From an uncultured Cohaesibacter sp. (GTDB lineage: Bacteria; Pseudomonadota; Alphaproteobacteria; Rhizobiales; Cohaesibacteraceae), in assembly GCF_963676275.1 (NCBI RefSeq), contig NZ_OY781091.1, forward strand, positions 4,285,001-4,349,000: DNA of 64,000 nucleotides. The letters are read 5' to 3'. Position 1 is the stretch's first letter, and each line of letters begins with the position of its first letter. Below the pieces are notes generated by a model. The model was not told the origin of the DNA and did no database searches. It saw only the letters and a program-made list of their open reading frames with translations. Below, piece by piece: positions 19,008-27,158 of the stretch. Position numbers and translations under genes: made by a program.

Positions 19008-22000
19008 CTATTTCTTGTTGTCCAGATTCGCTTTCAGAGCGGCCAAAGCTGCAAATGGCGAATCGGGATCTGCCACCTTCTCGGGTTTGCGCGGAGCCTG
19101 ATCAGGACGCTTGCCACGCCCCTTGTCGCCACCACCAGAGCGGTTGCCACCCTTGAAGCCGCCCTCAGAGCGCGGACCATTGCGTTTGCCACCTTTGCGG
19201 AAATCCTTCTGACCGTCCTTCTGGCCATCTCTCTGACCATCACGCGGACCGGATTTCGCGCCTGTTCTGGGTCGATGCCCGGAGCGATTCGGACGACGAT
19301 CACCGCGTCCGCCCGGACGCCAGATCTCGAGCCATTTCTCTTCTTCCTCAGCCGCTTCAGCACTCGCATCTGCATCCGTAACAGCTGCTTCTGTGCCCTC
19401 AGATACAGGTGTACTATCCTGTGGAGAACTGACCTCGGCGACGGCTTCAGCAGCCTCTTCGCCCTCGGCCGGAACTGATTCTGAAGCATTTTCAGCAGCA
19501 GCTTCACCTTCCGAAGCCTCTGCAGAGGCATCCCCCACAGCCTCTTTCGGCTCGATTTTGCGTCTCTCGACGCGATAGCCCAGAGACTTGAGAATAGTGG
19601 AGAAATCTTCCCCTGCGCATCCCAGCAGCGAGGTCATCGCAACCGTAACCGTGAAGCCCCGGTCCATCACGCCTTCAGGTGCTTCCGGCGTTTCTTCCGT
19701 CGGACGCCAGCTGAGCAGCGGACGGATAAGATCAGCCAGACGCTCGAGAATATCGATGCGCACAGCCCGCTTGCCATAGACGCCAAAACCAACAGTCTTG
19801 TAGAGCGCCACAGAGACATCTTCATTGACCGGAATGGACGTGCGCCCCGATGCCGACAGCGATGGCACCTCGACCACACCTTCCTGCTCGATGCCGCCAT
19901 TATGCAGCGCCCACATCATGACCAGCAGCGTGCTGGGAGCGGGCTTGAGCAGCGCCGGAACATAGATATGATATGCCCCGAAGCGAACCCCGAACTTGCG
20001 CAGGGAAGCGCGCGCATCCTGATCCAGCGAACGGACATCTTCCGCAACCGTCCGACGATCCAGAATGCCAAGATTTTCAACGAGTTGGAACGCCAAACCC
20101 TTAGCAATTCCATCAAGTTCCTCGGTGCCGGAAAGCTCAACGAGCGGCTGCAGCAGCAGGCTGATATGATTGGTGAGCCACAGGTTAATACGGGACTGCA
20201 CATTCTCCAGCGCCGCACCGCTCAGACCTTCATCGGCCAGCACCGTCAGCCTCGGTTTCAACACCGTATCGCCAGCCACCAGCTTGGCAATCGGAGCACC
20301 CTGCCAACGCAGCATGCCGTCCCCAGACAGCAGAAACTGATCATTGGCCGCTCCGGCTATTTTTTCCGATCTGTTTTCGAATTCCACAGACAGGACCTTC
20401 TGCGCAGCGGCATGAATGGCTTTGGCATCGTTGCCTTCGGCACTCACATCGGGCGCAAAGCGAAATCCATGCAATTGACCAACATGCTGGCCTTCCACCA
20501 TCACGTCACCGGCAGGAGTAATTTCCGCTTCGAGCATTGCTTTTTCTCTCAGACGTTTCATCAATACACTAGTGCGCCTATCCAGGAAGCGCTTGGTAAG
20601 TCGCTCATGCAGGGCGTCTGACAGACGATCCTCCACGGCTCTGGTCTTCTCTTGCCACAAAAGGGGATCATCTAGCCACCCCTTTTTGTTAGCAACAAAG
20701 GTCCAAGTGCGGATATGTGCAATTCTATTGGCGAGTGTGTCAATATCGCCATCAATTCTATCCGCATATGAAATTTGTGCAGCAAGCCAATCCTGAGACA
20801 AAGTGCCTCGCTCTTCCAGCTGCTGGAACAGCATACCAATCAATTCGGCATGATTGGTAGGTGCAATTTTGCGATAGTCCGGCACCTGACAAACATCCCA
20901 CAGCAATTTGAGCTGTTCACTCTCATGCACACGGCGTCGGATATCCCTATTCTTGTATAAAAGTTCAAGCGCCTGCAAATCGCTCGCAGGAAGGGCGCGC
21001 GTCAAACCCGGCAGACCGGGCGCCTGCTCCAGCGAGGCAATCAGATCGCCATAGCTGGCAAAGTCAAGCTGCCGACTGCGCCATTGCAGCATCTTGATCG
21101 GCTGAAAGACATGCATTTCCAGTTGCTCGACCAGATCATCCTCGAAGGGAGCCACCCGGCCTGTGACCCCGAAGGTGCCATCACGGGTGTGCCGCCCGGC
21201 CCGGCCGGCAATCTGGGCCAGTTCCGGCGCGGTCAGCCGTCGATGCTGGAAACCGTCAAATTTCTTCTCCGCCGCAAAGGCGATATGATCCAGATCGAGA
21301 TTGAGCCCCATGCCGATGGCATCGGTCGCTATCAGATGATCCACATCCCCATTCTGGAAAAGCTCCACCTGCGCATTGCGCGTGCGCGGACTGAGGCTTC
21401 CCATCACGACAGCCGCCCCGCCCCGCTGGCGTCGGACAAGCTCGGCGATGGCATAGACATCATTGACCGAAAAGGTGACCACCGCAGACCGCCGCGGCAA
21501 GCGGGAGAGCTTTTTCTGGCCGATATAGCAGAGCTGGGACAAGCGAGGCCGGGTGATGATCGTCGCATGCGGCAGCAGCATCTCGATCATCGGCTTCATG
21601 GTCTCTGCGCCCAGCAGCAGCGTTTCTTCCCGCCCGCGCAAATGCAGCAAGCGATCTGTGAAGACATGACCACGCTCAAAATCTGACGCCAACTGCACTT
21701 CGTCAATCGCAACGAAGGCCACATCGGCCTCGGCGGGCATCGCCTCGACCGTGCAGACATGATAGCGCGCCCCGTCCGGTACGATACGCTCTTCACCGGT
21801 GTGCAGCGCGACGAGATCCTTGCCGACCTTGGCCACCAGCTTGCCATAGACCTCGCGCGCCAACAGGCGCAAGGGAAGGCCGATAATGCCGGAGGAATGG
21901 GCAACCATGCGCTCGATGGCCATATAGGTCTTGCCGGTGTTGGTCGGCCCCAGAACGGCCGTCACACGGCCTTGCGCACCGCCTGTGGCGGGTTTTCCAC

Positions 22001-22472
22001 CAAACTCGTTACCCCAGCCGGGCGCTCTTGTGGCCAGAGAATCAGCTTTTACTCTCTCTGGGGAAGATGCAGGCGACAAAGGCGAGGCAATCTCGGACCG
22101 AACAGCAGCAGAAATTCCCTGACTGACAGGAGGACTGGCAGGCGAGCTGGCAGGAACACTGGCGGGAGAATGGCTGCGAGCCTCGGCCTTGTCGGCTGCC
22201 TTTGCCTTTTCTTCCATCTGCCGCAAGGCGTCGCCATCAGAGCCTGCCTTGCCGCGCCGCCCCAGCGCCGTTCCCTGCGATTGGGCATGGCGCATAAGCT
22301 CGGCCTCTATGCCGGAAAAGCCTCTGGCCGGATCGGCCAATTCCGCCCGCCTGTTCGCAGCAGCGCGGCTTGCCTTCTCTGCTTCGGCCTTTCTGTCACG
22401 CTCTTTTTTCAGGGATTGCCCGAATTCAGCCAGTGAAGCAAAGGGGGAATCGCTATCAGTTTTCTTGCTCAT
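19008..22472 (-). CDS. Suv3-like DExH RNA helicase with long disordered ends
   Basis: A 1154-residue helicase. Residues 1-165 are charged and Ala/Ser/Pro-rich. The ATPase core has Walker A GPTNTGKT (K181), motif II DEVQ near 257, and motif VI AGRAGRHTRDG near 430, matching the mitochondrial Suv3-type helicases common in alphaproteobacteria. The C-terminal 200 residues are an acidic Ala/Glu segment followed by a basic Gly/Arg/Lys/Asp repeat region (RDGQKDGQK, GGFKGGNRSGGG). This is a plausible flexible RNA-binding tail. The probable role is RNA unwinding during decay or ribosome-associated remodelling. It heads the conserved helicase-S4-fdxA-carD neighbourhood. Confidence 0.93.
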   Translation of the reverse strand: MSKKTDSDSPFASLAEFGQSLKKERDRKAEAEKASRAAANRRAELADPARGFSGIEAELMRHAQSQGTALGRRGKAGSDGDALRQMEEKAKAADKAEARSHSPASVPASSPASPPVSQGISAAVRSEIASPLSPASSPERVKADSLATRAPGWGNEFGGKPATGGAQGRVTAVLGPTNTGKTYMAIERMVAHSSGIIGLPLRLLAREVYGKLVAKVGKDLVALHTGEERIVPDGARYHVCTVEAMPAEADVAFVAIDEVQLASDFERGHVFTDRLLHLRGREETLLLGAETMKPMIEMLLPHATIITRPRLSQLCYIGQKKLSRLPRRSAVVTFSVNDVYAIAELVRRQRGGAAVVMGSLSPRTRNAQVELFQNGDVDHLIATDAIGMGLNLDLDHIAFAAEKKFDGFQHRRLTAPELAQIAGRAGRHTRDGTFGVTGRVAPFEDDLVEQLEMHVFQPIKMLQWRSRQLDFASYGDLIASLEQAPGLPGLTRALPASDLQALELLYKNRDIRRRVHESEQLKLLWDVCQVPDYRKIAPTNHAELIGMLFQQLEERGTLSQDWLAAQISYADRIDGDIDTLANRIAHIRTWTFVANKKGWLDDPLLWQEKTRAVEDRLSDALHERLTKRFLDRRTSVLMKRLREKAMLEAEITPAGDVMVEGQHVGQLHGFRFAPDVSAEGNDAKAIHAAAQKVLSVEFENRSEKIAGAANDQFLLSGDGMLRWQGAPIAKLVAGDTVLKPRLTVLADEGLSGAALENVQSRINLWLTNHISLLLQPLVELSGTEELDGIAKGLAFQLVENLGILDRRTVAEDVRSLDQDARASLRKFGVRFGAYHIYVPALLKPAPSTLLVMMWALHNGGIEQEGVVEVPSLSASGRTSIPVNEDVSVALYKTVGFGVYGKRAVRIDILERLADLIRPLLSWRPTEETPEAPEGVMDRGFTVTVAMTSLLGCAGEDFSTILKSLGYRVERRKIEPKEAVGDASAEASEGEAAAENASESVPAEGEEAAEAVAEVSSPQDSTPVSEGTEAAVTDADASAEAAEEEEKWLEIWRPGGRGDRRPNRSGHRPRTGAKSGPRDGQRDGQKDGQKDFRKGGKRNGPRSEGGFKGGNRSGGGDKGRGKRPDQAPRKPEKVADPDSPFAALAALKANLDNKK

Positions 22473-22920
22473 GGGCCTGGCATTGATCTAGCTCTGAGCC
22501 AATCGGAACAAAAGTCGGCTCAGTCATTGTCATCATAAAAGCAATAGGGCTCCCAATCGGAACACCGCACGCTCGTCTGTAAATCAGATAGTCACCCCAG
22601 AGCCCGATAGCAACAACAAAGCATGGGCCAAGAGCTGACGCGCCCTATCATTGCAACAATTATACCCCATGTGCAACGGCAGAAGCGCCCAACAGGCTGT
22701 AGAATCGCTTATGGACAAAATTTACGAGAGCCAGAGACAAATTAACCAATAGAACGAGTCTGGAACGAATCATGGCCGAATCGCTGACTTACTCAGGTTT
22801 CGCCTTTGTTCTTGCAAGATATAGATAACGACATGATGACAGATACAAGATATTGCAAAAGCCAAATATTGCAAGAAACCGGGTACCAGAAGGCCAGAAT
22901 GAAAAGCGTTAAAATTTTAA

Positions 22921-22992
22921 ACAAGACGCCCCAAAATGAAACAAACCGCCCTTTGTAAAGGAGTTAACTTTGGGGCCACCACAAGACGCCCC
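22921..22992. repeat. Direct repeats flanking a potential stem-loop
   Basis: The 12-base sequence ACAAGACGCCCC is present twice with a 60-base period. Between the copies GCCCCAAA can pair with TTTGGGGC, and an inner CCTTT pairs with AAAGG. Function unknown. Confidence 0.6.
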
Positions 22993-23362
22993 GCATTAAC
23001 CTTTTGAACGCAGACAGAACAAAGTCAGCACGAATCGCTGATGGAACGATGTTTTTATTTTGTTCTGTCTAAATATATGAAAATACCGAGCTGGCGCACC
23101 ATATCTAGTCCCCCTCCAACCGGCAAAACCGGGCCCACGTTTGGCATCAAGCAAAGCCGTTAAGACAATTTCCCGATTTGATACAGAATTGGCCACAAGA
23201 GTGGACGCGCGCTTGCATTTTGCAATTGAGCAACAAAGCAAGAGGGCCAAGAGCGGGATTCGCCCGAGCCGGACAGTCATAAAACGAGAACAGGAGAGAG
23301 GAGAGCAGAAAGGGAGACAGAGAGGCAGGAAGCCCCAAGCCTGCCCATAGGAACAAGGCAAT

Positions 23363-23386
23363 AAAAAAGGGGCCATTGGCCCCTTG
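23363..23386 (-). terminator. Rho-independent terminator of DUF3108 gene
   Basis: On the minus strand, AAGGGGCC-AAT-GGCCCCTT followed by TTTTATT, about 60 bases after the stop codon of the DUF3108 gene. Confidence 0.9.
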
Positions 23387-23447
23387 TCATGAATTCTCGG
23401 TCCTGTGTCTGTTGTCGCCGACACCTGCCAGAATCTATTTCCAGACT

Positions 23448-24314
23448 CTACTGAATGGAGACTTCCCGAGCATTGAGCACCATGCGACCGACCATGGTGC
23501 CGATCTGAAGCCGATAAACAGCAACAACAGGCTCATCACCAACCGGAATGAACCAGGCCTCCAGATCCTTGTTGTCTTCCATATATTTGGTGCTCTTCTT
23601 GTTGGGACGATGCCCGGCAACAAATCGGATTCGCGCCCCGCAGACCGTTGCGGGTCCATTATAGGCATTCTTCAGGGAAGACCGGATCTCCTTGGTTTCC
23701 TTGTAGAAAAGCTCGATATTATAGCGCCAACGCCCGTCAAACATGCGAACGGTGCGATCACAAACGGCCTTGCCCACCCTGTCTTCGTTCGAGCGCACAG
23801 ACATCAACAGGCCACTGAGTGGATCAACGATACCGCGCGTGTGAACCCGTTGCAGAGGGATGCGATCAGAATGCCGGGAGAGTGGCGGCGAGGCGGAAAA
23901 CTCGCTGACATTGCCCGACCGCATGGCGATCTGCACCACATTGTGAATCTTGTCTTCCCGGGAATTGAGCGCATACATGGTCGGCAGCATCCGGTCGCCG
24001 CTGAAAGACCCCTTGCTGACCGCGCGCCCCTTGCTGTCGATGAAAAGACGGGAAATTCCGGAGGTTTTGGCAAAGGCATCAATGGAATAATTATGGCCCT
24101 TGACCGAAGCATCAACCGACCCGCTACCGACGGGAATTCCTGCTATCGAAATGGAAAAGCTGGCATCGATATCGGTTGCCTGCGCCTCAGGCGCAAGGCT
24201 GTTCAATCCGAGCATCGCCCCGACAATAACGGCAGCGCGCATGGATGAGACCCATTTTCTACCCCGCAGCGGACAAATACCATTTTCTGAGGTCATGCGT
24301 TTCCACTCAAGCAT
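23448..24314 (-). CDS. DUF3108 domain-containing exported protein
   Basis: Family DUF3108: a beta-rich periplasmic protein of unknown function, commonly encoded divergently from rpmB in Rhizobiales, as here. The signal peptide core is VIVGAMLGLNSLAPEAQA, giving a mature start near TDIDASFSISIAGI. ATG 24314 gives 288 residues with a long basic n-region; ATG 24296 and ATG 24242 are in frame, and 24242 gives a more usual signal peptide, so the start is unsettled. The C-terminal half contains the typical VCDRTVRMFDGRWRYNIE and DEPVVAVYRLQIGT segments. A strong terminator follows. Confidence 0.85.
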   Translation of the reverse strand: MLEWKRMTSENGICPLRGRKWVSSMRAAVIVGAMLGLNSLAPEAQATDIDASFSISIAGIPVGSGSVDASVKGHNYSIDAFAKTSGISRLFIDSKGRAVSKGSFSGDRMLPTMYALNSREDKIHNVVQIAMRSGNVSEFSASPPLSRHSDRIPLQRVHTRGIVDPLSGLLMSVRSNEDRVGKAVCDRTVRMFDGRWRYNIELFYKETKEIRSSLKNAYNGPATVCGARIRFVAGHRPNKKSTKYMEDNKDLEAWFIPVGDEPVVAVYRLQIGTMVGRMVLNAREVSIQ

Positions 24315-24864
24315 GGTCTTCCCCAACACCCTTCATCTAAAGCACGCTTGCCCGGTCGAACAAGGCGGCCAAATTGACCAATTCAGATCAGGCAGCAAAA
24401 AGGCCCGGTCTCGACAGGCAGGATGCATCTGCCCAAAATGCCACGGATTTGTCGGGGGAATTTCCCCGGCGATCTCCGCAAGCCTTCATGGCACACACAG
24501 TCTCCACACTCTCACTGAATATGGTTAACAAATTGCGATCAGCTTCACCAGACTGCGCAAGAGACAGAAGATTGCGGCAAATTTACAACCAATGCCGCTT
24601 TTCTTATGCACGCTCTTCAACATGCCGGGGTAAAAATGCGAGCAGATACCCATTGAAAAACATCAGCAGTTCCGGGATTATTCGGGAAATAAGTCAGAAT
24701 CTTGAAAAGAACATGCGAAAGCACCCGGAAATGCTTGACGAGCGACGCAAGGATCACTATACCGGGGCGACTTTCCGTCTCAATGCAGTCTGCGGAGCGG
24801 CGGAACACAGAACAGAAAATGAGCGGGCGCCATTGGCGTCCTACTAATTTGTGAGGGATTTTCC
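24315..24864. other. Divergent intergenic region DUF3108 / rpmB
   Basis: No convincing gene. A frame at 24374-24847 has no recognisable domain and overlaps the rpmB promoter. The rpmB leader is about 95 bases long by the promoter listed separately. Confidence 0.45.
24735..24763 (+). promoter_or_regulatory. Sigma70-type promoter of rpmB
   Basis: TTGACG (24735-24740), a 17-base spacer and TATACC (24758-24763) give a near-consensus housekeeping promoter. The predicted start near 24770 leaves a leader of about 95 bases before rpmB. Confidence 0.65.
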
Positions 24865-25155
24865 ATGGCACGTCGCTGTGAACTGACCGGTAAAGGCGTT
24901 CAGTCCGGTAACAATGTCAGCCACGCAAAAAACAGAACCCGCCGTCGCTTTCTGCCAAACCTGGTGAATGTGACTCTGCTGAGCGAAACCCTCGGCACTG
25001 GTTTCAAGATGCGCGTCAGCGCTCACGCTTTGCGTTCTGTTGAACATCGTGGCGGCCTTGACGCTTTCCTGGCCAAAGCCAAAGAAGCAGATCTGTCGGC
25101 CAATGCGCTGCTGATCAAAAAGAAGATTGAAAAAGCACAGGTACCTGCATCTTGA
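24865..25155 (+). CDS. rpmB: 50S ribosomal protein L28
   Basis: A 96-residue L28. It begins [20 protein letters not shown] and continues with the [12 protein letters not shown] segment, both family hallmarks; the cysteine at position 5 belongs to the N-terminal motif of this family. The ATG at 24865 has GAGGGA-like bases upstream. The length is typical for alphaproteobacteria, which have a slightly longer C-terminus than E. coli. It is a structural protein of the large subunit near the tRNA exit region. It is transcribed from its own promoter, and a hairpin terminator separates it from the following transporter gene. Confidence 0.98.
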   Translation: MARRCELTGKGVQSGNNVSHAKNRTRRRFLPNLVNVTLLSETLGTGFKMRVSAHALRSVEHRGGLDAFLAKAKEADLSANALLIKKKIEKAQVPAS

Positions 25156-25202
25156 TGCAGTATCGGATTATTTCGATAATCTGGCTTGATCGTTAAGAAG
25201 CA

Positions 25203-25222
25203 GCGCCTCTTTTGGCGCTGTT
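25203..25222 (+). terminator. Rho-independent terminator after rpmB
   Basis: CAGCGCC-TCTTTT-GGCGCTG followed by TTTTCAT, about 50 bases after the rpmB stop. Confidence 0.8.
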
Positions 25223-25282
25223 TTCATATTCACGCTGCTTTGGGCTTCTCCCATTCGCGGCCAACATCAAGGAGGGTGACAT

Positions 25283-25918
25283 ATGGTTGCTACTCGAAAA
25301 AATCTTGGCCTGTCCGTTCTGGCCATGGTGGGCGTCGTTGCGGCGTCCAATTATCTCGTCCAATTCCCGTTCGAACCATTCGGCCTGCAGGATCTCCTCA
25401 CATGGGGAGCCTTCACCTATCCAATGGCTTTTCTGGTAACGGACCTGACCAACCGCAAATGCGGCCCGAAAAACGCCCGCATCGTCGTTGCCGCCGGTTT
25501 TGCCATTGCCGTTCTGATTTCCATCTGGCTGGCCACTCCGCGCATCGCGATTGCCTCAGGCTCGGCCTTTCTGGTTGCCCAGCTGCTGGATATCACCATT
25601 TTCAACCGTCTGCGTCGCAACAGCTGGTGGAAGGCCCCTCTGGCATCTTCCTTCTTCGGCTCGGTGCTCGATACGGTGGTTTTCTTCGGCATCAGCTTTG
25701 CTGCCTCTTTCGCCTTTCTGGATACAGGCTTTGGCATGGCGCCTGACATGTTCCCCACCGAAGCCTCTTCGCTTCTCAGCCTTGGCATCATCGATGCGCC
25801 GCGCTGGGTCAGCTGGGCCATCGTGGACTATTCCTGCAAGATGTTTGTCGCACTGCTGATGCTGGCCCCATATCGGCTGCTGCTCAGCCGTCAGGACGCC
25901 CTGACGGTTGCTGCCTGA
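25283..25918 (+). CDS. Queuosine precursor transporter (VUT/YhhQ family)
   Basis: A 211-residue membrane protein with about six hydrophobic segments. The family signature FTYPMAFLVTDLTNRKCGPKN at residues 43-63 identifies the VUT/QPTR family, which imports preQ0/preQ1 or queuine for tRNA queuosine synthesis. The later segments GSVLDTVVFFGISF and DYSCKMFVALLML also fit. AAGGAGG at 25269-25275 fixes ATG 25283 as the start. No queuosine biosynthesis genes are adjacent; it stands between rpmB and an esterase gene on the other strand. I see no preQ1 riboswitch in the 60-base leader after the rpmB terminator. Confidence 0.9.
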   Translation: MVATRKNLGLSVLAMVGVVAASNYLVQFPFEPFGLQDLLTWGAFTYPMAFLVTDLTNRKCGPKNARIVVAAGFAIAVLISIWLATPRIAIASGSAFLVAQLLDITIFNRLRRNSWWKAPLASSFFGSVLDTVVFFGISFAASFAFLDTGFGMAPDMFPTEASSLLSLGIIDAPRWVSWAIVDYSCKMFVALLMLAPYRLLLSRQDALTVAA

Positions 25919-25960
25919 GAGGCCAGCCAGAAGGCAAGCCCAAAACCCTACCAGTCCCCG

Positions 25961-25997
25961 CCATCAAGCCATCAAGCCATCAAGCCATCAAGCCATC
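25961..25997. repeat. Tandem 8-bp repeat CCATCAAG
   Basis: CCATCAAG is repeated four times head to tail, with a partial fifth copy, just after the queuosine transporter gene. It lies between convergent genes. It is a simple satellite likely to vary in copy number. Confidence 0.9.
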
Positions 25998-26089
25998 GGC
26001 AAGATGATAACGGATGAATGACAATCAAACCGGTCTAGCCCGCTTCCCAATCTTTTTTCGCTCAAGAAAGACCTGATAGCCTAAAAGCC

Positions 26090-27154
26090 CTAAGGCTGCG
26101 CAGGCAGGCGGAATTGCAGCAATATGGTGTCCTGAATGAAATTGAAATTGTCGTCGGACATGAGCGTAACAAGGCTATCGCCCTCTCCCATCGGTTGAAT
26201 GTCGAGGGCTTCCATATTGTCGATTCCATCGCCCAAATTGGCACGGAACAGAAGATCGCTGCGGGTCATGTCCCCCGCCCGGAAATCCTTCGCATCTATC
26301 TGCCTCAGCTGGACGACCAGCCCGCCCAGAAGCGAGAAATTCCTCTCGAGAATGATCAGATCCCCTTGCTGCGTGAAAGCTGCATCACTTGCCAATAGCT
26401 CACCCGACTGCGGCAGGCTGAAGCGCTTGGGCGCACCGCTGCCGACAATCCAGCCAACAATCTTGCCATCCTGCGGCTTTTCCGAAAGCAGAATAAATCC
26501 CCCGGCATAAGGACTGCTATTGGGAATGGTTGCGATTGCCTCCAGCCCCCGATTGGCCTGATTGGCAGCATCAATCTCGGCATTCAGCGGCAAGCGCCCC
26601 TCAAGGCGCAACAGGGCGTTCCCCTGCATGCTGTAGCGGGTCACGCGGGTATCGCCCTCAAAGCTGACAAAGGCTTGCCCATCCTTGAGCGCCAGCCCTT
26701 CGGAATCCCTGCGCCATTGCGGCAATTCCGCCCCGATGCCGGGCAGCATCCGCATGGAAGCATCCGTGATGGCGACAGGACGCCCGTCCTTGAGCGCCAG
26801 CTTTGCAGAAAGCATGCTTCCCCTGTCACTGATGGCAACAAAATGTTCCCGATCAACAAAGGCAAGCCCGGAAAAGCCACCAAAGGCGGGCTCATCGCTG
26901 GAAAGCTTCAGCCCGCCGATCCATTCCAGCTTGCCATAGCTTTGCCGTTCGGACGCCGATCGGCCACCCAGCGGTGCAAGCTGCTGGGCCACCACATCAA
27001 TGGCCAAGGCGCGCGGTGCGGCCTTGGGCAAGGCAGCAAGCGGAGAGGCACGACTGGTCAGAAAGAAAGCGGCGACCAGCAGCGCCAAAAAACAAAAGCA
27101 GGCTGTCGCAAACAGCCTGCCCATTCTGAAAAATCCGATTCTTACAAACCGCAT
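26090..27154 (-). CDS. Esterase-like activity of phytase family protein
   Basis: A 354-residue exported protein of the phytase-like esterase family, a beta-propeller-like fold of poorly defined substrate. The N-terminus MRFVRIGFFRMG plus a hydrophobic stretch at residues 14-32 is a signal peptide or anchor. Conserved features include FGGFSGLAFVDREHFVAISDRG, RDSEGLALKDG, NRGLEAIATIP and DNMEALDIQP. The ATG at 27154 lies four bases after the cobT stop, so the two genes are probably cotranscribed. This pairing with cobT is usual in Rhizobiales. A role in cobalamin metabolism is not indicated by the family. Confidence 0.88.
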   Translation of the reverse strand: MRFVRIGFFRMGRLFATACFCFLALLVAAFFLTSRASPLAALPKAAPRALAIDVVAQQLAPLGGRSASERQSYGKLEWIGGLKLSSDEPAFGGFSGLAFVDREHFVAISDRGSMLSAKLALKDGRPVAITDASMRMLPGIGAELPQWRRDSEGLALKDGQAFVSFEGDTRVTRYSMQGNALLRLEGRLPLNAEIDAANQANRGLEAIATIPNSSPYAGGFILLSEKPQDGKIVGWIVGSGAPKRFSLPQSGELLASDAAFTQQGDLIILERNFSLLGGLVVQLRQIDAKDFRAGDMTRSDLLFRANLGDGIDNMEALDIQPMGEGDSLVTLMSDDNFNFIQDTILLQFRLPAQP

Positions 27155-27158
27155 GCCG

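Larger units (their letters stand above)
22473..23447. other. Long intergenic region with structured element
   Basis: Nearly 1 kb without a convincing gene. It contains ACAAGACGCCCC twice (22921-22932 and 22981-22992). An 8-bp inverted repeat GCCCCAAA / TTTGGGGC (22928-22935 and 22969-22976) encloses a small CCTTT-GT-AAAGG hairpin. A minus-strand frame at 22996-23424 runs through the DUF3108 terminator and lacks coding character. The segment upstream of the helicase start should hold its promoter. Confidence 0.5.

Noticed and set aside
22996-23424. A 142-codon minus-strand frame
   Set aside because: It includes the DUF3108 terminator, has an odd composition and no recognisable domain or ribosome-binding site.
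24374-24847. A 157-codon plus-strand frame before rpmB
   Set aside because: It covers the rpmB promoter and leader and shows no domain; coding is unlikely.
25156-25282. A preQ1 riboswitch before the queuosine-precursor transporter
   Set aside because: After the rpmB terminator only about 60 bases remain and no preQ1-I, -II or -III core was seen.
25961-25997. A CRISPR array
   Set aside because: The repeat unit is eight bases and there are no spacers; no cas genes are in the window.
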